This document shows positions 1 to 5,558 of a stretch of 5,558 nt of DNA, one piece after another. The stretch comes from Actinomycetes bacterium. GTDB taxonomy: Bacteria > Actinomycetota > Acidimicrobiia > Acidimicrobiales > Palsa-688. The notes beneath the pieces are model-generated. The model did no database searches, had not been told where the DNA came from, and was given only the letters and a program-made list of their open reading frames with translations. A program made the translations under genes and the position numbers. The DNA is taken from assembly GCA_021796905.1 (NCBI GenBank), contig JAKABK010000158.1, positions 1-5,558 of the forward strand. The letters are read 5' to 3'. Numbering within the stretch: position 1 is the first letter of the stretch; every line of letters starts with the position of its first letter.

Positions 1-24
1 AGGGTCCTCATCGAGCGGGACTGA
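1..24 (+). CDS. C-terminal end of an upstream gene (partial), possibly the PP2C phosphatase pstP
   Basis: The first bases read in frame 1 as R-V-L-I-E-R-D followed by TGA at 22-24, four bases before the TTG start of rodA. Tight packing with the operon suggests that this is the last part of the preceding operon gene. In Mycobacterium and Streptomyces the gene before rodA is the PP2C-type Ser/Thr phosphatase (pstP), which reverses PknB phosphorylation, so that is the best guess by synteny. Seven residues cannot identify the product, and the reading frame itself is inferred from the stop position. Confidence 0.4.
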   Translation, partial: RVLIERD

Positions 25-28
25 TCCT

Positions 29-1438
29 TTGACCGCTGTCAGCCAGGACGGCCCTCGGACCGCCTGCGCACCCGCAACCCCGCTCCTCGCAGGCCGCCGT
101 CCTGCTCGGCGGCGGACCGAGCTGGGTCTGATCGTCCTAGCGGTCGCTCTGACCGGCGGGCTGTACTCCCTTGCCAGCGCCGGCCGGGTCGGGTCGCTAC
201 CCCCCAACATCGTCCCCTTCCTCGGGGTGATCCTCGCCCTGCTGCTCATCGGTCACGTCGCTATGAGGATCCTTGCACCCGAGGCCGACCCGATCCTCTT
301 GCCGGTCGCCGGTCTCCTCAACGGGATCGGCTACGTGTTCATCGCCCGTCTCTCCGCCGCCGAGGCGTCCGCCCAAGCGCTCTGGTCCGCCATCGGGATG
401 GCCGCTTTCATCCTGACCCTGCTCGTCGTGCGCCGGGCCCGGGACCTGGCCCGCTACCGGTACACCTGGGGAGCACTGGGCTTCGTGCTACTCCTGCTGC
501 CGCTAGTGCCCGGACTCGGCGAGAACATCTACGGGGCCCGCCTGTGGATCCACATCGGGTCCCACGAGTTCCAGCCCGGCGAGCTGGCCGAGCTGGCCCT
601 CGCGATCTTCTTCGCCGCCGCCCTGGTGGAGCGGGCAGCGCAGCTCTCCCACGGCACCCGACGGATCGGCCGAATGCTCGTCGTCGACCCGAAGTACCTC
701 GCACCGGTCCTGCTCGCCTGGGGACTGTCGCTCTTGATCTTCCTGGCAGAAAACGACCTCGGCTCGTCGTTCCTGTTCTTCGCACTGTTCTTGGGGATGC
801 TCTGGATCGCTACCGGCCGCAGTGCCTATCTGCTCCTCGGGGGCGGGTTGTTCGGCGGCGGAGCCGCCTTCGCCCTGACCGCCGTCCACCACGCCCAGAC
901 CAGGGTGCAGAGCTGGCTGCACCCCTTCGCCCACCCCAACACCTCCGGGTACCAGATACTCCAGGGCCTGTTCGCCATCGCCAACGGTGGGCTGTTCGGC
1001 ACCGGGCCGGGACAGTCGAACGCGGCGGTGATACCAGAGGCATCGAGCGACATGATCTTCGCGGTCATCGCCGAGGAGATCGGGCTCGCCGGGGTCACCG
1101 CGATCCTCGCCGGCTACCTGCTACTGGTCGGGACCGGGCTACGTATCGCTCTGCGCTGCGAGGACCCCTTCGAGAAGCTCCTCGCCGCCGGGCTCTCCTT
1201 GATCATCGGGGTCCAGACCTTCGTGATCATCGGTGGCGTCACCCGCCTCATCCCCCTCACCGGGATCACTCTTCCTTTCGTCGCCTACGGGGGCTCCTCG
1301 CTCATCTCCTTCTACATCCTCCTCGCGCTGCTACTGCGTATCAGCGACACCACCGCGCGGCAAGGGCTCACGAGCTTGTCGGCGACGAGGAGGCCCTTCG
1401 CGGGCGGGCGCCGTCGACTATCGGAGCCTGCGGAGTGA
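29..1438 (+). CDS. rodA: RodA/FtsW-family SEDS peptidoglycan glycosyltransferase
   Basis: This is a 469-residue polytopic membrane protein of the SEDS family, which polymerises lipid II into glycan strands together with a class B PBP. About ten hydrophobic segments follow an Arg-rich cytosolic N-terminus (residues 1-30). Family motifs are in order: GARLWI (169-174), QPGELAE (182-188), ENDLGSS (241-247) with D243 matching the essential catalytic Asp region of RodA/FtsW, TRVQSWLHPF (291-300), SDMIFAVIAEEIGL (340-353), and GGVTRLIPLTGI followed by PFVAYGGSSL (402-424). The last block closely resembles mycobacterial RodA (Rv0017c), and the position before pbpA also favours RodA over divisome FtsW. 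TTG at 29 is the only reasonable start: it gives the usual short N-terminus, lies four bases after the previous stop, and has a weak GGGA at 17-20. One oddity is Glu188, where the family usually has Lys after QPxE. The stop overlaps the pbpA start. Confidence 0.95.
   Translation: MTAVSQDGPRTACAPATPLLAGRRPARRRTELGLIVLAVALTGGLYSLASAGRVGSLPPNIVPFLGVILALLLIGHVAMRILAPEADPILLPVAGLLNGIGYVFIARLSAAEASAQALWSAIGMAAFILTLLVVRRARDLARYRYTWGALGFVLLLLPLVPGLGENIYGARLWIHIGSHEFQPGELAELALAIFFAAALVERAAQLSHGTRRIGRMLVVDPKYLAPVLLAWGLSLLIFLAENDLGSSFLFFALFLGMLWIATGRSAYLLLGGGLFGGGAAFALTAVHHAQTRVQSWLHPFAHPNTSGYQILQGLFAIANGGLFGTGPGQSNAAVIPEASSDMIFAVIAEEIGLAGVTAILAGYLLLVGTGLRIALRCEDPFEKLLAAGLSLIIGVQTFVIIGGVTRLIPLTGITLPFVAYGGSSLISFYILLALLLRISDTTARQGLTSLSATRRPFAGGRRRLSEPAE
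1423..1426 (+). promoter_or_regulatory. Ribosome binding site of pbpA
   Basis: GGAG lies 8 bases before the GTG at 1435, inside the last codons of rodA. It supports this start over the long upstream in-frame extension, which is open back to about 544 but only overlaps rodA. It also beats the in-frame GTG/ATG at 1468/1471, which would fall inside the membrane helix. Confidence 0.65.
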
Positions 1439-3282
1439 ACCGCCAGATCCGCCTCGTCGGCGCCGGGGTGATGGTCCTGTTCCTCGCCCTGTTCGTACGC
1501 CTCAACTATCTGCAGTTGTTCCACGCCAAGGCCCTGGCCAGCAGTCCCACCAACGGGACCCGCGTTCTCAACGAGTACGACCGTCCGCGTGGTGCGATCC
1601 TGTCCGCCGACGGCGCGACCCTGGCGCAGTCGATCCGCGCACCCAAGGGGAGCCCGTTCAGCTACGAGCGCATCTACCCGACCGGTTCGCTCTTCGCCGA
1701 CGTCACCGGCTACTACTCGTTCATCTACGGGGCCGACGGCGTGGAGAAGACCTACAACGGCATCCTCGACGGGTCGGTCCAGAAGGCCGGCTTCCCCACC
1801 AACCTGACCGATCTCCGTCAGTTACTGACCGGCGGGCCCCAGAACGTGACCCTCACGGTCTCCGAGAAGCTACAGCAGCTCGCCCGCCGGGAGCTAGCAG
1901 GCCGAGCCGGTTCGGTCGTGGCCCTCGACCCCTCGACCGGGGCGATCCTCGCGATGTACTCGAACCCGTCCTTCGACCCTGCCGCGTTGTCGCAGCTGTC
2001 CACCGTGAAGGAACAACAGGCGTGGAAGACGCTCCTTGCGACACCCGGTAACCCCCTGTCGCCCGGCGCCTACCGCAACCGTTGGCCACCGGGCTCGACG
2101 TTCAAGATCATCACCGCCTCGGCGGTCTACGACCATCGGCCCTCGCTCGCCAACCGGGTGTTCCCGGTGCTCGGAGCGCTCCCCCTCCCCCAGACGACCC
2201 ACGAACTGCACAACTTCGACCGGTCGTACTGTGGCGGGCAGATCCTCCAGCTGTTCACCGTCTCGTGTGACACCGGCTTCGGCAAGATCGGGCTCGACCT
2301 CGGCGCGCGCAACCTCTACGCCGAGGCCACCGCGTTCGGGTTCGACTCCGTGCCCCCGATCGACCTCCCCGACGCCGCTCCCTCGGCTTTCCCTGCCCCC
2401 TCGAGCTTCACCCGCAACCTCCCAACCCTTGCCTACTCCGCGATCGGGCAGGAGAACGTCGCTGCCACCCCGCTCCAGATGGCCATGGCTGCGGGTGCCA
2501 TCGCAGACCACGGCGAGATCATGGTCCCCCACGTGCTCTCCTATGTGACCGACTCCCAGGGCAGGGTCGTGAGCCGGTACACCGACAAGGTCTGGAGACG
2601 GGCAACGTCGGCCGCGACCGCGGCGAAGGTGACAACCCTGATGGAGTCGGTGGTCAACAGCCCCAACGGCACAGGGGTTGCAGCAGCGATCCCGGGAGTG
2701 GAGGTCGCCGGAAAGACCGGGACCTCCCAGACCGGCACCAATCCACCGAGGACCGACGACTGGTTCGCAGCCTTCGCGCCTGCCGCCCACCCGACGATAG
2801 CGGTCGCCGTGGTCCTGTTGAACCAGGGCAACGGGGTACAGACCCAGGGCGGGACGCTAGCCGCGCCGATCGCCAAGTCCCTGATCGAGACCTGGCTGGG
2901 CGAGCACCCTGTCAAGGGGGCCGGCACGGTGGTCCACGCCGACACCGGAACGAACAGCGCTTCGACTGGGCCGAGCGGAGGGTCGACCACGACCACCGCC
3001 CCAGGGACGAGCCCCACCACCTCGCCTGCCTCTACCACCACCGGGCCGACCACGACATCCACGACCACGACATCCACGACCACGGCCAGCACATCGACAT
3101 CCTCGACGTCGTCCCGCTCGGCGGTGCCGACCACTTCGGTGCCGACCACGACCTCCACCAGCCCGACGACCACCACTCCGACCGCCAGCCCCTCGTCGTC
3201 CGCATCGCCCCCGAGCTCGGCAAAGGACTTGACCACGACCGTGGCCAGCAGACGGTCCCGTGTCGCACGGGGACCGTCGTGA
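1435..3282 (+). CDS. pbpA: PbpA-type class B penicillin-binding protein (peptidoglycan D,D-transpeptidase) with Ser/Thr/Pro-rich tail
   Basis: This 615-residue protein would cross-link peptidoglycan outside the membrane as the partner of the adjacent RodA. The N-terminus M-N-R-Q-I-R (GTG start) leads into one membrane helix at about residues 7-28. A small dimerisation-type region follows with R52-G53 and G60 (RGAILSADG), then the transpeptidase domain at about 158-490. Catalytic motifs are S221-T-F-K224 (nucleophile Ser221), S277-C-D279 and K427-T-G-T430. The second motif is normally SxN in PbpA proteins (SCN in M. tuberculosis), so Asp279 is a variant; SxD is, as I recall, also found in some PBP2-type enzymes. 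The only two cysteines are C266 and C278. Residues about 503-615 form a tail rich in Thr, Ser and Pro, ending in a basic stretch. M. tuberculosis PbpA, about 490 residues, lacks this tail. The start overlaps the rodA stop (GTGA) and the stop overlaps the pknB start, so coupled translation is likely. Confidence 0.95.
   Translation: MNRQIRLVGAGVMVLFLALFVRLNYLQLFHAKALASSPTNGTRVLNEYDRPRGAILSADGATLAQSIRAPKGSPFSYERIYPTGSLFADVTGYYSFIYGADGVEKTYNGILDGSVQKAGFPTNLTDLRQLLTGGPQNVTLTVSEKLQQLARRELAGRAGSVVALDPSTGAILAMYSNPSFDPAALSQLSTVKEQQAWKTLLATPGNPLSPGAYRNRWPPGSTFKIITASAVYDHRPSLANRVFPVLGALPLPQTTHELHNFDRSYCGGQILQLFTVSCDTGFGKIGLDLGARNLYAEATAFGFDSVPPIDLPDAAPSAFPAPSSFTRNLPTLAYSAIGQENVAATPLQMAMAAGAIADHGEIMVPHVLSYVTDSQGRVVSRYTDKVWRRATSAATAAKVTTLMESVVNSPNGTGVAAAIPGVEVAGKTGTSQTGTNPPRTDDWFAAFAPAAHPTIAVAVVLLNQGNGVQTQGGTLAAPIAKSLIETWLGEHPVKGAGTVVHADTGTNSASTGPSGGSTTTTAPGTSPTTSPASTTTGPTTTSTTTTSTTTASTSTSSTSSRSAVPTTSVPTTTSTSPTTTTPTASPSSSASPPSSAKDLTTTVASRRSRVARGPS
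3048..3084 (+). repeat. 15-nt tandem repeat in the pbpA tail
   Basis: The unit GACCACGACATCCAC occurs twice in perfect tandem (3048-3062, 3063-3077), followed by 7 bases of a third copy. The period is a multiple of three, so copy changes would keep the frame. It encodes part of the Thr/Ser-rich extracellular tail. Confidence 0.8.
3122..3149 (+). repeat. Second 15-nt-period direct repeat in the pbpA tail
   Basis: CGGTGCCGACCAC occurs at 3122-3134 and again at 3137-3149, a 15-base period in frame. It encodes two V-P-T-T units in the low-complexity tail. Confidence 0.7.
3269..3273 (+). promoter_or_regulatory. Probable ribosome binding site of pknB
   Basis: GGGGA lies 5 bases before the GTG at 3279, within the last codons of pbpA. 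The match to the Shine-Dalgarno core is moderate. The GTGA stop-start overlap may carry much of the initiation through coupling. Confidence 0.4.
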
Positions 3283-5381
3283 GCGACGCCCACGACGAGG
3301 CGACCGTCTTCGGGGACCGCTACCGGCTGGTCCGCCACATAGCCCGGGGTGGCATGGCCCAGGTCTACCTGGCCCAGGACACCCTGCTCGACCGTCCTGT
3401 AGCGCTGAAGGTCCTGTTCCCGGAGTTGTCGGTGGACGAGGCCTTCGTCCACCGGTTCCGGCGAGAGGCACGGTCGGCAGCCAACCTCACCCACCCCAAC
3501 ATCGTGTCGATCTACGACTGGGGGCAGGGAACCCAGACCTACTTCATCGTGATGGAGTACGTCGACGGGGAGACGCTGTCGGCTCGGATCCGCCGCGGTC
3601 CGATGGCACCCGACCAGGCGGCCATCGTCGCGATCGCCACCTCGGGGGCGCTGTCCTTCGCCCATCGTCGCCAGGTGATCCACCGGGACGTCAAGCCCGG
3701 GAACGTCCTGATCGACCGCTCCGGTCAGGTCAAGGTCGCCGACTTCGGGATCGCTCGAGCGGTCGGCACCACCGAGGACCTCACCCAAGCCGGAGCCGTG
3801 ATGGGCACCGCCACCTACTTCTCGCCCGAGCAGGCCCAGGGCCAAGCGGTCGATGCCCGCAGCGACGTGTACTCACTCGGGGTCGTCCTCTACGAGATGG
3901 TCGCCGGCCGACCGCCGTTCCGCGGTGACAACCCGGTTGCGATCGCTTACAAGCACGTTCGCGAGAACCCTCCCCCGCTGCTCGAGGCCAACCCTCACGT
4001 TCCGCCAGCGTTCGCGGCGATCGTGGCCACTGCGATGGCCAAGTCCCCCGAGGACCGCTACCAGACCGCCGACGCACTGCGCGTCGACCTCGAGCGCTTC
4101 CGAGCTGGGCAGCCGCTGGTGACCGCCGCGGTCGACGGCGCCGGTGAGCCGACCCGGCTCACCCTGCCCGGGTCCGGCGCGTCCGGCGCGACGGCGATCC
4201 TCGGTCCTCCCGGCGCGGTGGCCACCAGGCTGCAGCCTGCCGTCGACGCTCCGACGGTGACCAGATCGCAGTACCTCGAAACTGCTCCCAACGGCTCGGT
4301 CCCCCCGGATCCACCCGAGCGCACCCGTTGGGGGCTGTGGGCGGCCCTGGTGATCCTCCTGCTCGCTGCGCTCGCGGTCTCTGCGTACTTCATCGGCCGG
4401 GATCTCGGTATCCGAGGGGCGGCACGAACTGCGGCCGTGCCCTCCGTGAGCGGGACCCGGCCAGCGACCGCCCAGAGCCGGCTGGAGAGGGCAGGGTTCC
4501 GCCACCTGCGCGACCGTTACCTCACCAGCGGCTCGGTCCCCAAGGGCGAGGTCATCGGTACCGAGCCCCGGGCCGGTACCCGCCTGGCTGTCAACCGGAC
4601 CGTCGTGATCGAGGTGAGCAAGGGCAGGGCGACGGTCGCCCTTCCCGACGTCGCCGGTGAGACCCAGTCCAAGGCGACCGCGCAGCTTCGAGCTGACCGT
4701 TTCGTGGTGGTCAAGTCCTTCGCCAACTCCTCCTCGGTCCACCAGGGGGTGGTCATCACCACCAGGCCCGCTGGACCGTCCAACCAAGCTCGGGGCAGCA
4801 CGGTCACCCTGGTGATCAGCCTCGGGCCGAGGCTCGTGGCGGTACCGGACGTGACCGGCGACAACCAGACCGCTGCCACTGATCAGCTCCACCTGAAGGG
4901 GTTCCAGGTCAACCCGACACCGGTGACGGTCACCTCCAACATCAAGAACGGCGACGTGGTCCGAACCTCACCCGGCGCCGGCAACGACGAGCCGGTCGGT
5001 ACGCCGATCACCTTGTACGTCTCGGGAGGTCCCGCCCAGGTCACCACCCCCTACCTGCTCGGCGACACCGCCCAGCAGGCGAAGTCGGTCCTCCGCTCCG
5101 ACCACCTGAAGGTTGCCTTCGCCAACCAGGCGGTCTCCAGTTCCTCCCAGAACGGTCTGGTGCAACAGACCAGCCCGCCGGGAGGGGTCACCGAGCCGAC
5201 CGGGACCACAGTCACCGTCTACGTCGGTGTCTACACCCCGCCGAGCTCGACATCGCCGAGCTCGACGTCGCCGAGCTCGACAGCCCCGGGCACCTCGGGG
5301 GTCTCGGGGGGTACCGGGGTCTCGGGGGGTACCGGGGTCTCGGGGGGTTCGGGCGTCTCGGGCACCAAGGGCAAGGGATGA
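3279..5381 (+). CDS. pknB: PknB-type transmembrane Ser/Thr protein kinase with four PASTA repeats
   Basis: This 700-residue receptor kinase would control cell-wall synthesis and division. The cytosolic Hanks-type kinase domain spans about 15-275. It has Gly-rich loop A22-R-G-G-M (first Gly replaced by Ala), ATP Lys44 (VALK), Glu63, H135-R-D137 with K139 and N142, D155-F-G157 and S182-P-E184. In the activation loop, Thr169 aligns with M. tuberculosis PknB Thr171, but the second site (Thr173) is Ala171. A linker (281-350) precedes one membrane helix at about 353-373. Four extracellular PASTA domains follow at about 385-450, 451-517, 518-585 and 586-650; in known PknB proteins these bind muropeptides or lipid II. 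After the fourth comes a 50-residue tail of PSSTS and GVSGGT repeats ending KGKG, not typical of M. tuberculosis PknB (626 residues). The whole protein has no cysteine. GTG at 3279 overlaps the pbpA stop and places the kinase domain 14 residues in, as usual. PASTA arrays also occur in PBPs, but the complete kinase domain settles the call. Confidence 0.97.
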   Translation: MSDAHDEATVFGDRYRLVRHIARGGMAQVYLAQDTLLDRPVALKVLFPELSVDEAFVHRFRREARSAANLTHPNIVSIYDWGQGTQTYFIVMEYVDGETLSARIRRGPMAPDQAAIVAIATSGALSFAHRRQVIHRDVKPGNVLIDRSGQVKVADFGIARAVGTTEDLTQAGAVMGTATYFSPEQAQGQAVDARSDVYSLGVVLYEMVAGRPPFRGDNPVAIAYKHVRENPPPLLEANPHVPPAFAAIVATAMAKSPEDRYQTADALRVDLERFRAGQPLVTAAVDGAGEPTRLTLPGSGASGATAILGPPGAVATRLQPAVDAPTVTRSQYLETAPNGSVPPDPPERTRWGLWAALVILLLAALAVSAYFIGRDLGIRGAARTAAVPSVSGTRPATAQSRLERAGFRHLRDRYLTSGSVPKGEVIGTEPRAGTRLAVNRTVVIEVSKGRATVALPDVAGETQSKATAQLRADRFVVVKSFANSSSVHQGVVITTRPAGPSNQARGSTVTLVISLGPRLVAVPDVTGDNQTAATDQLHLKGFQVNPTPVTVTSNIKNGDVVRTSPGAGNDEPVGTPITLYVSGGPAQVTTPYLLGDTAQQAKSVLRSDHLKVAFANQAVSSSSQNGLVQQTSPPGGVTEPTGTTVTVYVGVYTPPSSTSPSSTSPSSTAPGTSGVSGGTGVSGGTGVSGGSGVSGTKGKG
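5241..5285 (+). repeat. Three tandem 15-nt units in the pknB tail
   Basis: CCGAGCTCGACATCG, CCGAGCTCGACGTCG and CCGAGCTCGACAGCC follow one another, encoding P-S-S-T-S twice and then P-S-S-T-A. Copies differ by one to a few bases near the 3' end of the unit. The repeat begins directly after the fourth PASTA domain. Confidence 0.85.
5298..5363 (+). repeat. 18-nt tandem repeat in the pknB tail
   Basis: GGGGTCTCGGGGGGTACC occurs twice exactly (5298-5315, 5316-5333). A third copy ends in TCG instead of ACC (5334-5351), and a shorter diverged fourth copy runs to 5363. It encodes GVSGGT, GVSGGT, GVSGGS and GVSG. The near-identity of the copies implies recent expansion by slippage or unequal exchange. 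Confidence 0.88.
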
Positions 5382-5413
5382 GGTCCTCCGGCCCCTGTAA
5401 GGGCCGGAGGACC
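5382..5413. terminator. Probable bidirectional terminator hairpin between pknB and crgA
   Basis: A perfect 13-bp stem, GGTCCTCCGGCCC at 5382-5394 and its exact reverse complement at 5401-5413, encloses the 6-base loop CTGTAA. It begins on the base after the pknB stop and lies 21 bases beyond the convergent crgA stop, so it could serve both genes. Neither side has a T-run, so it is not a classical intrinsic terminator, but such U-poor hairpins are common at gene ends in high-GC actinobacteria. It may instead act as a 3'-end stabiliser. Bases 5414-5434 hold nothing else I can recognise. Confidence 0.75.
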
Positions 5414-5434
5414 CGGTCGTCGTCGGCTCAGCGG

Positions 5435-5558
5435 TCAACGCCAGCGGGTGGCCGCCACGAACCCGGCTATCACCCCGACGAGCCCACCCAGCAGGTACCA
5501 GTTGGTGGGGCTGGCCGGGAGCAGCGTGAGGTAGTTGAGGATGATGACGATCACACCG
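5435..5558 (-). CDS. crgA: Cell division protein CrgA, C-terminal part (partial at window edge)
   Basis: The minus strand encodes 40 residues from the window edge to a TGA at 5437-5435. They read GVIVIILNYL, TLLPASPTNW, YLLGGLVGVI, AGFVAATRWR. This is the signature end of CrgA: the end of the first membrane helix, a short extracellular loop with P-x-S/P-x-N-W, the second helix, and a terminal basic and aromatic R-W-R (M. tuberculosis CrgA ends M-R-W-H). CrgA is a small two-helix membrane protein, about 85-95 residues in most actinobacteria, that interacts with FtsZ, FtsQ, FtsI and other divisome proteins and influences septum formation. The N-terminal half and start lie outside the window. 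The gene converges on pknB, and the known crgA neighbourhood near the pknB operon in Streptomyces and Mycobacterium supports the call. Confidence 0.88.
   Translation of the reverse strand, partial: GVIVIILNYLTLLPASPTNWYLLGGLVGVIAGFVAATRWR

Noticed and set aside
544..1434. In-frame upstream extension of the pbpA reading frame, giving a 912-residue protein
   Set aside because: It overlaps the clearly coding rodA in another frame, its translation is Arg/Pro-rich with no domain, and the GTG at 1435 has a ribosome binding site and the standard PbpA N-terminus. High GC alone keeps the frame open.
1894..2790. Minus-strand open frame of 298 codons under pbpA
   Set aside because: Antisense to the transpeptidase domain, with Gly/Arg/Val-rich composition typical of high-GC shadow frames.
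3342..3350. Missing first glycine in the kinase Gly-rich loop (ARGGM) as a sign of a pseudokinase
   Set aside because: All catalytic residues (K44, E63, HRD, DFG) are intact, and I recall Ala at this position in many active actinobacterial PknB-like kinases.
2541..3845. Minus-strand open frame of 434 codons across pbpA and pknB
   Set aside because: It is antisense to two well-supported genes, and its Val/Asp-rich segment is simply the complement of the Thr/Ser repeats. No recognisable domain.
3260..3928. Plus-strand open frame of 222 codons beginning at the pbpA end
   Set aside because: Frame-shifted copy of the kinase domain; Arg/Pro/Gly-rich translation and no family features.
4172..4189. 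Two adjacent copies of GTCCGGCGC in the pknB linker
   Set aside because: Only 9 bases repeated twice in a Gly/Ala-rich linker; too short to mean more than local composition.
3873..4892. Minus-strand open frame of 339 codons under pknB
   Set aside because: Shadow of the kinase and PASTA coding sequence; composition is Gly/Arg/Asp-rich with no motif.

Overview
This window is a compact, high-GC stretch of an actinobacterial cell-wall growth and division cluster. Three same-strand genes follow one another with almost no gaps: a RodA/FtsW-family SEDS glycosyltransferase (29-1438), a PbpA-type class B penicillin-binding protein (1435-3282) and a PknB-type transmembrane Ser/Thr kinase with four PASTA repeats (3279-5381). 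The last 7 codons of an upstream gene (1-24) lie at the left edge. The C-terminal 40 codons of a convergent crgA gene (5435-5558, minus strand) lie at the right edge. A perfect 13-bp inverted repeat (5382-5413) separates the convergent genes. No RNA gene, mobile element or CRISPR array was seen, and no stretch over 300 bases lacks a gene.

The source is almost certainly an actinobacterium. The order rodA-pbpA-pknB near crgA is the conserved arrangement known from Mycobacterium and Streptomyces, and CrgA is largely an actinobacterial protein. The pbpA and pknB genes are directly adjacent, with no pknA between them as in Mycobacterium tuberculosis. That fits Streptomyces-like or deeper lineages. 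The style of the kinase sequence and the Ser/Thr-rich secreted tails make me think of Acidimicrobiia, but this is an impression, not a demonstration.

The genes fit one process. RodA polymerises glycan strands from lipid II, PbpA cross-links them, and PknB senses muropeptides or lipid II through its extracellular PASTA domains and phosphorylates division and wall-synthesis proteins. CrgA helps assemble the divisome. Both gene junctions inside the operon are 4-base GTGA overlaps, which suggests translational coupling.

I found no undescribed system here; the core is well known. The details worth a second look are local. PbpA and PknB both end in long low-complexity extracellular tails built on short in-frame tandem DNA repeats. 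The PBP has SCD where PbpA proteins usually have SCN. One of the two threonines usually autophosphorylated in the kinase activation loop is alanine. The SEDS protein has Glu where the QPxE motif is usually followed by Lys.
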